Shown one piece after another: positions 1 through 10,942 of a stretch of DNA of 64,000 nucleotides. Every line of letters starts with the position of its first letter. Within the stretch, counting starts at the first letter, position 1. The translations under genes were made by a program, and so were the position numbers. Under the pieces are notes generated by a model. The model was not told the DNA's origin. It worked only from the letters and a program-made list of their open reading frames with translations, and searched no databases. Source of the stretch: Apoda limacodes. Lineage: Eukaryota > Arthropoda > Insecta > Lepidoptera > Limacodidae. The stretch lies in contig OX291551.1 in the NCBI GenBank assembly GCA_946406115.1, positions 868,001 through 932,000 of the forward strand. The letters are read 5' to 3'.

Positions 1-407
1 CTGCTGCAGGATCCACATTCACACTCCTATGAATACTCAGTAGCGCCAACCCCGTAAGACGTTGGTTCAACATTGTGTTCCTTAAATAACCAATATTAAC
101 CAAATGAATGACTCCAGCCTTCTTTCAAAGCTCTGAAATCTGTTGGAAATTAGATGCATTTAGCTTAACATAACTATGCTATCACGCCAATAATAGCGCC
201 AAAAAATTTTATTTACTTGCTCATTGTTTTCAATAGAGGTATATGTCTTCGATGCATAATTTTTCACAGGTCTTCATAACACTGCTGAGTCGTCGAATTC
301 TACCAGACTTATTTTAAAAAATAAACAATCAAAAACACGTCTCCATTGCCAAGTATTTGATATTGCACTCCCTTGTTCGGTGTTCGGTATGACAAAATAC
401 CGAAAAA
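1..407. other. No gene recognised
   Basis: This AT-rich stretch has no open frame or repeat that I recognise. It lies just upstream of the first reverse-transcriptase remnant. Confidence 0.5.
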
Positions 408-1535
408 AATATTTATGAAGCCATTTCCAATTATGTAACTACGTTTGACATACTCTGTCCAGAACAGAAAGAATTTAGAAAAAATAAAACAATTAACAAG
501 GCCATTTTTGATTTCCTAGACTCAATCATGATTAATGTAGATAAAAAAACACAAATATGTGCAATATATACAGACATGACCAAAGCGTTTAACCCCGTAG
601 ATCATAATACATTAATTGATTTTATTTTATTTATAAACAGCTTATGGTATTAGAGTACATACTTACAAGACCGACATCAATATACTGAGATCACAAGAAT
701 ATGCAAAATATCAAAAATAGAGGTAAAGTAGTTATCCAGCGCGAGAACTGTTAAACGCGGCGTACCACAAGGAAACGAAAATGATATGAATTATCAAAAC
801 AATATTAATGAAGCACTGGCTAAGGCGGTAAAGTGACTTGAAAAAAATAATCTGATTATTAATCTTACTAAGACAAAAGTAATGGATTTTTATCAACGCC
901 TAAACCAACAAAAAAATTAAAGTCAAAGATACAAAGATGTTGAACTAGAAAGTGTTAACACAACGAAATTTCTAATCGATAGTCAGTTAACATGGAAACC
1001 TCAAATTGAAGAAATACGTAAGAAGCTCAGTACATTTACCTATGCACTTTATAATTTGTCAAAAAAAGTTAACCTCGATTCAGTTTTTATGTCTTATCAC
1101 GGCTCTTTAGGATCATAACTCAGATATGGAGTTATATTTTGGGGTAATTCTACCGAAAAGGAATCAGTTTTCAAAGCCCAGAAGCGATGTGTTTAAGCAA
1201 TGTGTAGTTTAAAATCTTAAGATAGTTGCAAACCTGCATTTAAAAAACTGAAAATATTAACAATACCATTTTTATACATTTTGAAAATATGTATTTTGTT
1301 AAGTGCATGCAAGTGCATTTCCATCTCTTTTTGTAAAATGGACAAAAGGACGAATCAGAACCACACGAGCTCAACATTTAACAAAATAATGTTTAAAAAA
1401 TGCGAAACTTGTTTACAATAAAATACCGGATAAAACTAAGGATCTACCATTACAGTTGTTCAAAAAAAGATAAGTGTCAATTCTTACAGAACAATGTTAC
1501 TACACAATAAACGACTTTATGTGTGATTCTATAAT
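408..1535 (+). pseudogene. Non-LTR retrotransposon reverse transcriptase remnant
   Basis: A decayed LINE ORF2 can be followed across frames. The first frame reads about 80 residues, including an AIYTDMTKAFNPVDH block that matches the D-x-SKAFD-x-VDH motif of the reverse-transcriptase palm (catalytic-aspartate region A). Next comes a GVPQGN block near 755-780, then a C-terminal stretch with LTWKPQIEEIRKKL and YGVIFWGNS around 985-1150. It ends with a VYNKIPDKTKDLPLQLFKKR-like tail near 1410-1470. The F/YADD block is not found; the interval where it should lie is shortened. Several stops and frameshifts rule out function. The C-terminal pattern suggests the jockey/CR1 superfamily and resembles the fragment at 2036-2740 on the other strand. 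It is probably 5'-truncated. Confidence 0.75.
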
Positions 1536-2035
1536 ATAATTAGTATTGTATCTTTTAATATTAAATTTTTTAGAACGGTGTATTTCAGTGCATGCTTAAA
1601 TATTTGTACGCCGCAATCAACGGCAAAACATAGAGAACACAAAATCTGTTATAAAAACCTGTAACCTATGTTATTTGTATTTGTATTTTGTACCGAATTA
1701 GTAGTGGTTCTGTTATTTTTTACCCATTTGTAAGTTAAAATCAATCTTATTTAATTCTTGCTATGTAAAAAACTGACAGTTACTTGAGGTTTTTCTGCAT
1801 TAAGCTGTGCATATAAGCCTAAAATGCAAAGGTATCATTAATACTTTGCTTCTAAGATAAAAAAATGGCGTAAAAATAATATAAATCAGTATTATTGTTT
1901 GAACCTTGTGTTTTGATTCAATGTAGTTGAGGATCCATTAAGATAAGTATATGTAGGTACTTACACCGTAGAAAATTTGTTTTACCACCGTAGAATAATT
2001 AATTTTTATACAAAATGTCAATACTAACCGCAATT
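1536..2035. other. AT-rich spacer, no gene recognised
   Basis: No coding signal is seen. It may include the 3' untranslated regions of the two flanking, convergent LINE fragments. Confidence 0.45.
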
Positions 2036-2740
2036 CTCATCATTAAAAAATCATTAATGTCATAATAAGCCTTTTCGATCAGTATTTTTTTTAACCTATC
2101 GCAAAATGTTTCATATGAGGATGCCGCTTTTATTTTGTTGTGGATTTTATTATATATATCTACTCCTACCGCCTTCAACGATACCGTTGTCCGCTTCAGT
2201 CGTGTCTGTACAGTTACAAGTTCAGTACACTTACGCTTGGAATTAAATGTTTGGAACTCGTCTAAGTGCCTCTACATAATATTGTATAGTTATACAGTTA
2301 CCGTAAGTACTTTCAAAAAAAAAGTATTCCTAATAAAAGGTGTATATTGTTTTACATTAACAAGTATTCTAACGGCTCTTTTTTGTATTAGGAAAATTGT
2401 TTTTCTTTCGGCCGCATGGCCCCACAAGTCTATGCCGTACGCTATCAGAGAATTGACGTATGCGTAGTACGCCATGGGCATGTTGTTTGAACTAAGTGTT
2501 GGGGAGATTCTGCCCAATGCAAAACAAGCCTGACTGAGACGCTACTTAATTTGTTTATGTGTGTGTCCCATTTTAAGTTGTTGTCAAAATGGAAACCCAA
2601 AAATTTTACCACTGACACTTGTGGAATCTGGACATTGTTAAATATAATATCAAGTGGCTTACAATAATTACCTCTGAGTGAAAAATGTAAAAGGTGTGTT
2701 TTTTTAAGATTTAAACTTAAACCATAAAAAAAAGTGGGTA
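2036..2740 (-). pseudogene. LINE C, 3' part of ORF2 (reverse transcriptase C-terminus)
   Basis: Read on the minus strand, this begins at YGLSLNLKKTHLLHF (about 2735) and runs through VVKFLGFHFDNNLKWDTHIN (2640-2560). It continues through the SLIAYGIDLWGHA and IFLIQKRAVRIL blocks (about 2480-2370) to the family's end, KKILIEKAYYDINDFL (about 2090-2040). These are the thumb and C-terminal blocks of jockey/CR1-type LINE polymerases. It is open for only 75 codons; elsewhere frame changes are needed. The start of the fragment is exactly what should follow the MINWFTAN block that ends the minus-strand LINE at 10943. I therefore interpret it as the downstream half of that same element, split by later insertions. 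Confidence 0.7.
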
Positions 2741-2782
2741 GGTGTCAAACTGTAAACAGCGGTTTTGTGCAGCTCTGTTAAA

Positions 2783-2830
2783 AGATGAAATGTATTAAAA
2801 ATTAATTATAATTATTAATACATTTCATCT
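2783..2830. repeat. Perfect 16-bp inverted repeat (hairpin)
   Basis: AGATGAAATGTATTAA at 2783-2798 is exactly repeated in inverted order at 2815-2830, with a 16-bp AT-only loop. It lies between the LINE C break and the ORF1-type gene. It could be a small inverted-repeat element or part of a LINE 5' region. Confidence 0.7.
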
Positions 2831-2927
2831 AAAAACAAATGCTAAGTGATACTAAGTGATAATACACCTACTGGCAGTATAAATTCCTTTCTTCCGGCAC
2901 TAGTGAACTAATACAAAGCATTTTAGA

Positions 2928-3658
2928 ATGGAGTTGATCAAACAGACAATGGCGGATATGAGGGAGGTATTCTATAGTAAAGTGGCAGAATTCCAAGAAA
3001 ACTTGAACTCATCTCCACTTGCCTCGGCGTCTAGTTCAGTTTTGGAAAGTGATTTTTTAACTTTTAGAAGTTTTATAATTGCCACCTTCGAAAACTTGCA
3101 GAGACAAATTGATATGCTTGCTTTAGAGAATGATCAACAAGAAACCCGCGGATGACGTAAGTACCTGTTACTACATGGGATAGAGGAGGCAAAGAATGAG
3201 GATACTTCGGAAACGTTAGTAAAAATCATTATTGACAAACTGGGTACCAAAATATCTCAATTCTCAAAAGAACAAATTAGTAAGTCTCATCGCATGGGAC
3301 ATACGTTCAAGGACACGCCAAAGCCTGTACTTATTAAGTTCAAGGAAATCATTACTCGGGATAAAGTATGGTTTTCAAAAGTTTTATTTAAAGGTACTAA
3401 CATCACAGTATCCGAATTTCTTACAAAAACTCGCCACGATGTTTTTATGGCTGCACGGCAGCAGTATGGAATATCTCAATGATGGATGTCGGGATTATTA
3501 TCATTATGGGAACTGACGGAGTTAAGCATCGAGTGATTTGTATGGCTGATCTCAACAGGATTACTAACAAGCGTCCAGCTGAGGAGCAAAACGTTGACAA
3601 AGGGATTTCCAAGGTCACTGACAAGCCAACTAGATCCAAGAGATACGTTAAAAAGTGA
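2928..3658 (+). pseudogene. LINE ORF1-like protein (coiled-coil / L1-ORF1-like), broken
   Basis: Starts at ATG 2928 (MELIKQTMADMREVF). The N-terminal third looks amphipathic, with a helix ending in ENLQRQIDMLALEND, plausibly a coiled coil. Then come KYLLLHGIEEAKNEDTSE, SKSHRMGHTFKDTPKPVLIK and a block containing VWFSK, LKGTNITVSEFLTKTR and AARQQYGIS. These match a family of lepidopteran ORF1-like proteins with a central RNA-recognition-like fold. It is broken by a TGA near 3153 and by a one-base frameshift near 3480, after which the frame continues from 3482 (GTDGVKHRVICMADLNRI) to the stop at 3656-3658. Such proteins bind RNA in LINE particles. It may be ORF1 of LINE B, whose ORF2 begins 4 kb downstream. 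Confidence 0.6.
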
Positions 3659-4150
3659 ATTAGTGTGTGATAGATTTATTTGTTTATATACCTAATAAGT
3701 TTATTATTGATTCCTGTCAATTTAGATGCAAGTATCAGTGTAATGTGCGTACATTTATATGTAAGTACTTAGGTATACTTATATTAGTGGCATTTTGTTG
3801 ACCGACATAATGTACATAATGCGGTTATCCTACCAAAGAGAATGAACCAAGACTTGTACTGTGTTATACACTAATTATGATTTTTAACTTGGCAGGATTA
3901 TGACATTGAACTCATTGAAGCAGTCAACAAAGCGCACCTATTGTTAAGTTTGCCTATTTTTCACGTCCCATTACTTCGCATGCATTATTTAATGATCATG
4001 TGACAAGGGTCATGATAACTTAGTAATCAGGGGCCCTTCCGCCCGCCGTGCCAGCAACCGTATCATCTGTGTTGAGCTTCGGCAGTCTTAGTACCGCAAC
4101 TTTTTGTCTTCTAAGCTGTCTGTGCAGTGAATCCTCATCCTTAGTCTAAG
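3659..4150. other. Spacer between ORF1-like gene and LINE A
   Basis: No coding signal. The 5' boundary of LINE A probably lies inside it, in the less AT-rich sequence after about 4030. No target-site duplication matching the sequence after the LINE A poly(A) was found. Confidence 0.4.
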
Positions 4151-4164
4151 CAACTTCATACAAA

Positions 4165-7090
4165 ATGGCCAGAAATAGAAAAAAGAAAAGAATTTTTACA
4201 GCGGCTACTCCATCCACATATAATGTGGATTTTTGCAACATAAGGGGTATTCACGCAAATCTTAACGCAGTCCATCACCATCTCGAGACTGCGAAGCCAA
4301 CCATTCTTTTTCTAATGGAGACGCAGATATCCTGCCCGGCCGACACATCATAACTTCGTTATCCCGGCTACAAACTCGAGCACAATTTTTTGAGTCGTGC
4401 CGGTGTATGTATGTTCGTCCGGGCGGATATCTGCTGTCGCCGACTTCATAGGCTTGAAGACCTGACCTGTTGATATTGTGGGTGCGCGTAGATCATGGCG
4501 GCCACACTCGTATCTATGCGTGCCTATACAGGTCTCATAGCGGTGACACGAACGGAACTCGACTCTTCACGCACCTTAGTTTGACGACTGACAAAGTTCT
4601 AGAGCAATATCCCACATAGAATTAGTTATTTTGGGAGACTTTAACGCCCACCATCGTGAGTGGCTCAGTTCTCGAACCAATAACTATGCAGGGGTATCTG
4701 CTCATGAATTTGCTCTGACCTATGGATTCTCTCAGCTGGTACTTTTTCCTACGAGAATACCAGATATAGAGGACCATACGAGCTCCTTACTGGACCTGCT
4801 GCTGACTACACATCCGGATGGATACTCCGTCTCAGTGGATGCGCCTCTTGGCTCCTCGGACCACTATCCCGTCCGGACTCAAATGTCATGCACACAACCC
4901 GATCCTTCTGGGCCAACTAATTGGCGTCGTGTGTGGCATTATAAGTCGGCAGACTGGGATGGATTGCGAGAATTTTATGCATCGTACCCGTGGAGGCAGA
5001 TCTGCTATAGCTCAGAAGATCCTGCGTCTGCGCAGCCGCAGTCACTGTGACAATCCTCGCTGGTATGGAATGTTTAATTCCTAACCTGCGAGTAGCTGCC
5101 GGCGTCAAGAAACGACCGTGGTTTAATAGGTCTTGCAGAGAAGCTAAAATTCTTAAGCAAACTGCGTATGAGGCTTGGACCACGGCTCATAATAATAAGG
5201 ATCCGAATATTTCTGAGTTAAAACGCAAATTAAATGCTGCCTCGAGGTTCAGTAAGAAAGCAACTGCCAGAGCAAAATTCCAATTCATCGGCAAAATAGG
5301 TGGGCGACTTGCGAGCTATCCTTCTGGGAGTCGTGCTTTCTGGTCGCTTGCTAAAGCTGCCGAGGGGAACTTCTGCCAGTCGTCGTTACCACCACTGCGA
5401 AAGACCGATGGTGACTTGGCCCACAGTGCAAAAGAGAAAGCAGTCTCTTTGCCTCTAACTCGAATGTGAACGACGAAGGCGCTGTACCACCTACTTTACC
5501 GTGGTGCGGTGAGACGATGCCGGAAATCTCTATAACACAGCGCGAGGTCCGGCGGGCGTTGCTTTCCCTAGACGTTCATAAGTCGAGTGGGCCAGACGGC
5601 ATACCAGCAGTGGTGCTTAAGCAGTGTGCTCCCGAGTTATGTCCTGTACTCACGCGCCTCTTCACGCTTTACTACCACACTAGGCAATTTCCGTCTTCAT
5701 GGAAGACTGCGAATGTGCACCCGGTGCCCAAAAAGGGCGATAGATCAGATCCATCGAATTACAGGCCTATCGCTATAACCTCTCTCCTCTCCAAGGTGAT
5801 GGAGCGTGTGATCAACACACAGCTTTTGAGATACCTAGAAAAACACGACCTGATCAGTGACGTCAATATGGCTTTCGCCACGGTCGCTCAACTGGTGACC
5901 TTCTAGTGCATCTCACACACCGATGGGCACTAGCCATTGAGAGTCAGGGGGAGGCATAGGCATGTAGCCTGGACATAGCGAAGGCGTTCGATCGGGTCTG
6001 GCACCGGGGTCATTTATCGAAGTTGTTATCATACGGAGTGCCCGAGGGTTTGTGCAAATGGGTGGCTAGGTTTTTGTTTGGCAGACGCATACGAGCCGTA
6101 GTTGACGGTAGTTGCTCTGATAGCATGGACATTAATGCTGGTGTCCCCCAAGGCTCTGTGCTGTCTCCTACGCTGTTTCTACTGCACATCAATGATATGT
6201 TGGACATCAACAACATACATTGCTATGCAGATGACAGTACTGGAGACGCTTATTACACGGGCCGTGCAAGCATCCCATGTTCCGTTGTGGAGGAAAAGCG
6301 TGAAGAACTTGTGTCTCAAATCGAGATCGGTCTGTTCAAGGTCTCTGACTGGGGGCGGGAAAACTTGGTCCGATTCAACCCTTCAAAGACACAAATCTGC
6401 GCGTTCACCGCTAAGAAAACCCCATTCACTCTAGTCCCTCAATTCCAGAACACTCCCCTCTCCATCTCCAAGAGCATTGGGATCCTTGGCGTTGACATCT
6501 CCAGCGATGTTCAGTTCCGAGATCATTTGCTAGACAAGGTAAAGCTGGCGTCCAAAAAACTTGGTGTACTCAACAGAGCGAAGCAGTACTTCACGTCGGG
6601 GCAAAGGTTGCTACTTTACAAGTCGCAAGTCCGGCCCCATATGGAGTACTGCTGCCATCTCTGGGCAGGTGCACCCGGATACCAGCTTGGCCCTTTTGTC
6701 TCGGTTCAACGACGGGCTGTGAGAATTGTCGACGATCCCAAACTCACTTGCGGTATCGAGCCCTTAAGTCTGAGTAGAGACTTTGCCTCCCTGTGTGTGT
6801 TCTACCGCTTGTACAATGGATTGTGTTCTGAGGAATTGTTCGAAATGATGCCCACGGCTACTTTCTACCATCGCACCGCTCGTCATCGACAGGTAATTCA
6901 TTCTCACACTTTGGAACCGAAATAGTCGCGTACAGTGCGGTTTCAGAGAAACTTCCTCTCGCGAACGCTTGGGTTGTGGAATGAGCTCCCTGCCAAGGTT
7001 TTCTCTAAGGACTACAACGCGCGAGTGATGCCCCTGGTGTTGCAAGCGTCCATAGGCTACGGTGACCGCTTACCATCAGGCGGACCGTAG
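4165..7090 (+). pseudogene. LINE A ORF2 (endonuclease-reverse transcriptase), near full length, broken
   Basis: This is a nearly complete LINE ORF2. Endonuclease: start MARNRKKKR at 4165, then VDFCNIRGI, LFLMETQISC, LGDFNAHHREWL (from 4631) and GSSDHYPV, the apurinic-endonuclease-like active-site blocks. Reverse transcriptase: KSSGPDGIPAVVLK (5580-5620), SNYRPIAITSLLSKVMERVI (5755-5815), LDIAKAFDRVWHRG (5970-6010), AGVPQGSVLSPTLF (6135-6180) and the catalytic CYADD at 6221-6235. The C-terminal region is intact to YGDRLPSGGP. Breaks: stop near 4351, frameshifts near 4450-4620, 5035, 5450 and 5890, and a TAG at about 6922 where the copy at 20526-22331 keeps Trp. The 3' end has a conserved TACCATCAGGCGGACCGTA motif followed by A12 at 7117-7128. 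Clade CR1/jockey-like; an exact name needs a database match. Confidence 0.88.
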
Positions 7091-7116
7091 GCTTGTTTGC
7101 CACATTAGTGGTATAT

Positions 7117-7128
7117 AAAAAAAAAAAA
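7117..7128 (+). repeat. Poly(A) tail of LINE A
   Basis: A run of twelve A follows the family's 3' end (GTTTGCCACATTAGTGGTATAT). It marks the retrotransposition 3' terminus of LINE A. Confidence 0.75.
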
Positions 7129-7780
7129 CCAAGTTACAGAACATTTTTTTTATATTGGTACCTGCATTTTACAAAAAGTAGAAAAATATCCGATCAGTTT
7201 TCTATACAAATTAAATTGCATCAAGTCAATAATCTCAATTCATTTTGTAAAATTTTTGTAAATATACATATTTCCTTATATTTACGCTAGGTACCTATAC
7301 CTTTTGGACATAATATTTTACATTTAAATAAGAACATTGCTGGTATTGTCTCACTTATTTTGTTTGAAAATAATATTAAACTGTTTAAAAAATGTCACTC
7401 TAATGACTTTTAATTGATTAATATTATTAATGAATACTGTTATTATGTAGTGTACTCAATTTCAATTTTTTTTTGTATTTTGTCCATAGATTATTGGAAC
7501 TTAATTTAACTTTTTTTATTGTGTATTGTTATTATGACTTTGCCTGCGGTTGTAGATTATAAAATCAAAGGAATTATCTACTTACCAAATATTGTAATGT
7601 AAATCAACATTGTAAAGAATTGTTCATAAAACATTGAATTCAATTTAATACCAAGATATAATTAGGTACCTAATGTTAAATGTGTACGTATTTCAAACCA
7701 TCAACTTATGTTACTTCAATTGCTTTGTAGTTTTTTAATAATTTTTTTTTTTTTTTAATCCTAATTTTCTTTCGAAATTT
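7129..7780. other. AT-rich segment, no gene recognised
   Basis: Strongly AT-rich with a poly(T) run near 7740-7758. If LINE A inserted between ORF1 and ORF2 of LINE B, this is LINE B inter-ORF sequence; that is inference only. Confidence 0.4.
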
Positions 7781-10561
7781 GTGCTTTCTGTAATAAATTA
7801 TTGTAATTTTAATTATACTACTAGTGGTGTGGTAAAAAGTATTACTTGGAAAAATCCAATAATAATAATATATATATATATATATATCATAGTACTTCTT
7901 CTCTCTTCTTCTCTTCCTTTTAGCTCCACTCTATCCTCGTACTTTTCGAATACTTTCAAAAATTTTAATATTATCCACATTAATGCCCAAAGTATTCCGG
8001 CTCATTTTCCTAATATGTTAGCGTCTTTTGAAAATAAAAACATACAGGCCATTTTGGTCTCAGAATCTTAGAATGGTTTCCATCTTATTCGCAATGACCG
8101 TATTGGTAGTTGTGGTGGTGGAGTTGCTATTTACCTTCGATCACACATCCCATTTACTTTAGTGATCACTTCACCTCAACCACCTTCTGCTAATATGGCA
8201 GAGCATCTTTTGATCGAAATTACTATATCACACATTAAAATTCTTTTAGGTGTTTTTTATAGTCCATCTGTACTTAACAACTACTTCAATTCTTTTAAAA
8301 ATATTCTTGAAATGTGCACGGCTTCCTATGATCACACAATTATTATGGGTGATTTTAATACTTGCTTGATAAAAGATGATAAACGCACAACCCGATTACG
8401 ATCAATCGTAAATGTAACATGCAAATCCTACCTTTGAGTGCTACTCACTTTTTTCCGAACTGCGTTCTGTCGCTACTAGACCTTATTATAGTTTCCTCTC
8501 CTGACTTTGTCTTCAAACATGGACAATGTTCCGCAGATGCTTTTTCCTGTCATGATCTTATCTTTCTGTCTTATAGAATCCACCCTCCTAAAGCAAAATC
8601 GAGAATACTCCTTCAGCGCAATTTTGGCGGCATCGATAGTGCAAGTCAGCATAAGGATGCTTCTAGCATAGACTGGTCTACAGTTTTAACAACAGATGAT
8701 GTTGATCAAAAAGTTGAGATATTCAATTCACAATTAATTAAGCTTTACGATAAACATGCCCCTATTAGGCCTGTTAAAATTAAACATCTTCCAGCCATAT
8801 CCATAATTCAGTTGAAAACGAGGATCCAGGTAAAGTCTGGAAATTTCTAAAGTCATTAGGAGTTGGGAAGTCACGGCAAGACTCCATTCCTTGTAATTTC
8901 AATATTGATTTACTCAATCAACATTTCACTACCTCCTCTGCTTTTGATAGTGGAAAAAAAAAGGATAACCTTGGCTAATCTTTCAAAAAAAGCAACTCCT
9001 GACTTATCTCCTTTTGTTTTTAATCAATTCACTGATTGTGATGTTAAGAAGGGCATAAACTCCATTGCTTCGAATGCTGTTGGATGTGACTGTATTGGCC
9101 GTAACATGATCCTTCCAATCCTTGACATAATAGCTGCAACTATAACTCATATCCTTAATTCCTCAATTTCCTCTAATCAATTTCATAGCTCGTGGGAAGA
9201 CGCTCAAGTAATACCTTTACCGAAAAAAAACAATCCTTCGTCTTTCTCTGACTATCGATTCATATCAATACTTCCTTTCCTTTCAAAAGTCCTCGAGCGC
9301 CAAGTGCACCAGCAGCTGAGCCTATTCCTTACAAAAAATAACCTTTTTAATCCTTTACAGTCTGGATTAAGATCTGGACATAGTACGGTCACTGCATTAA
9401 CTAATATTACTGATGAAATTCGGCTTGGTATGGAAAATAAGCAATTGACAATACTTTCTTTACTTCAGTAATGCTTTTAATACTGTCGATTTTGACATTT
9501 TGCTTTGTTTATTACGCTCTCTTAACATATCTCCAACAGCGATTGATTGGTTTCATAGTTACTTGCATGGTCGCTGACAGCGCATTCGGGTCGGCGAAAA
9601 TCTGTCGGTTTGGTGCAACATTGACTCCGGTACAAGGTGGCGTGTTGTCTCCACTCCTTTATGCTATTTTAATTGATACTATTACTCATACTCTATCTTC
9701 TCTCTATCACCTCTATGCAGATGTCCTCCAGATTTATGCTCAAGCTTCTGTTGATAATATTAATGTAGCCATTGATAAAATTAATTGTGATCTTGGTAAT
9801 ATTGTTAATTGGTGTGAATATTATGGTTTACAACTAAATCCTAGTAAGACTCAGGTCATCATATTGGGAAGTCCTAAATTTATCAATAAACTTGATTTCT
9901 CATTACTTCCACAAATTTGCTTGACGGTAGCCACATACCTTATAGTAAAACAGTTAAAAGCTTAGGTATTATTCTTCACTGTACTCTTTCCTGGAGAACA
10001 CAAATCCAGGAAGTTAGTAAAAAGTTGTTTGCAGCTGTAAGTTCTATAAGACGCTTACGCAATTTCATTTCGATTGCCACTAAAATTGCACTTGCTCACT
10101 ATATTCTTCTTCCTATTCTCGATTATGCGGACGCTAGCTATACAAATCTCTCTGAGGACCAACTAAATAAACTTGAGCGTCTTCAAAACTTATGTATAAG
10201 ATTCATATTTGGGTTACGCAAATATGATCATATCTCTGAATTTCGCACAAAGCTCAAGTGGCCTCAAATTCGCCTTCGCCGGAATATTCACTATCTTTCT
10301 TTTCTTTATAATATATTGTTCAATCCATCGACTCCAGTTTATCTAAAAGAAAGATTCCAATTTGTTGGAAGTTTCAATCAAAATCTTCGTTCATCAACAC
10401 AAACACTCCTTAAAACTCCATCACATTCTACAAATTTCTATAACTCTTCTTTTACTGTAAGATCTATACAACTCTGGAATGTGCTGCCTACTTCCGTTAA
10501 AAGTGCTCCAACCATATGGACGTTCAAAAATTATTTAAAGAGACGCTATCAAAATAATTAG
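7781..10561 (+). pseudogene. LINE B ORF2 (endonuclease-reverse transcriptase), broken
   Basis: Endonuclease blocks: NIIHINAQSIPAHFPNML (about 7960), CGGGVAIYLRSHIPF, IIMGDFNTCLIKDD (8340) and SATHFFPNCVLSLLDLIIVS (8430-8490). Reverse transcriptase blocks: SDYRFISILPFLSKVLER (9250-9300), SGLRSGHSTVTAL (9361-9400), FSNAFNTVDFDIL in a shifted frame (9465-9500), GGVLSPLLYAILID, and HLYADVLQIY at 9708-9737. C-terminus: LAHYILLPILDYADASY, LERLQNLCIRFIFGLRKYDH, and the end at SFTVRSIQLWNVLPTSVK with stop 10559-10561. The catalytic YADD reads YADV (9714-9725). Stops or deletions occur at about 8068 and 8440, a segment seems missing at about 8795, and there are frameshifts near 9471 and 9960. The element is dead. 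Confidence 0.88.
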
Positions 10562-10941
10562 ATTCTTTTATCTATTTGTCACATTCCTATCCGAAAATTA
10601 AATTTGTATTTATTTATGGTATATTTTATCTCATTTATAAATTTGTATATATATTTATGTAAAAATTTGTATGTATTCTTATGTATTGTATCATATATGT
10701 ATATGTAATTCATTTATTTATATACATAAATAATATACATGTATAATACTTTGCTGTGCATGCAATTCACCACCTAGCAAGCACGAAATTTAATTATTCT
10801 CTATAAGAACAGGGTTGTCTGGAAGAAATCGCTAAACAGCGATTAGACCGCCTAAATCGATACCTAGTTTAAATATTTACTTTGTTAATTACTTTTTAAA
10901 TACTGGTGATCAATAAAGAGTTATCTATCTATCTATCTATC
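10562..10941 (+). repeat. LINE B 3' untranslated region with TATC-repeat tail
   Basis: AT-rich 3' UTR ending in an AATAAA-like CAATAAAGAGT and then five TATC units at 10922-10941. Some LINE clades end in short tandem repeats instead of poly(A). The tail abuts the minus-strand LINE C exactly, so it marks the insertion junction. Confidence 0.7.
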
Positions 10942-10942
10942 A

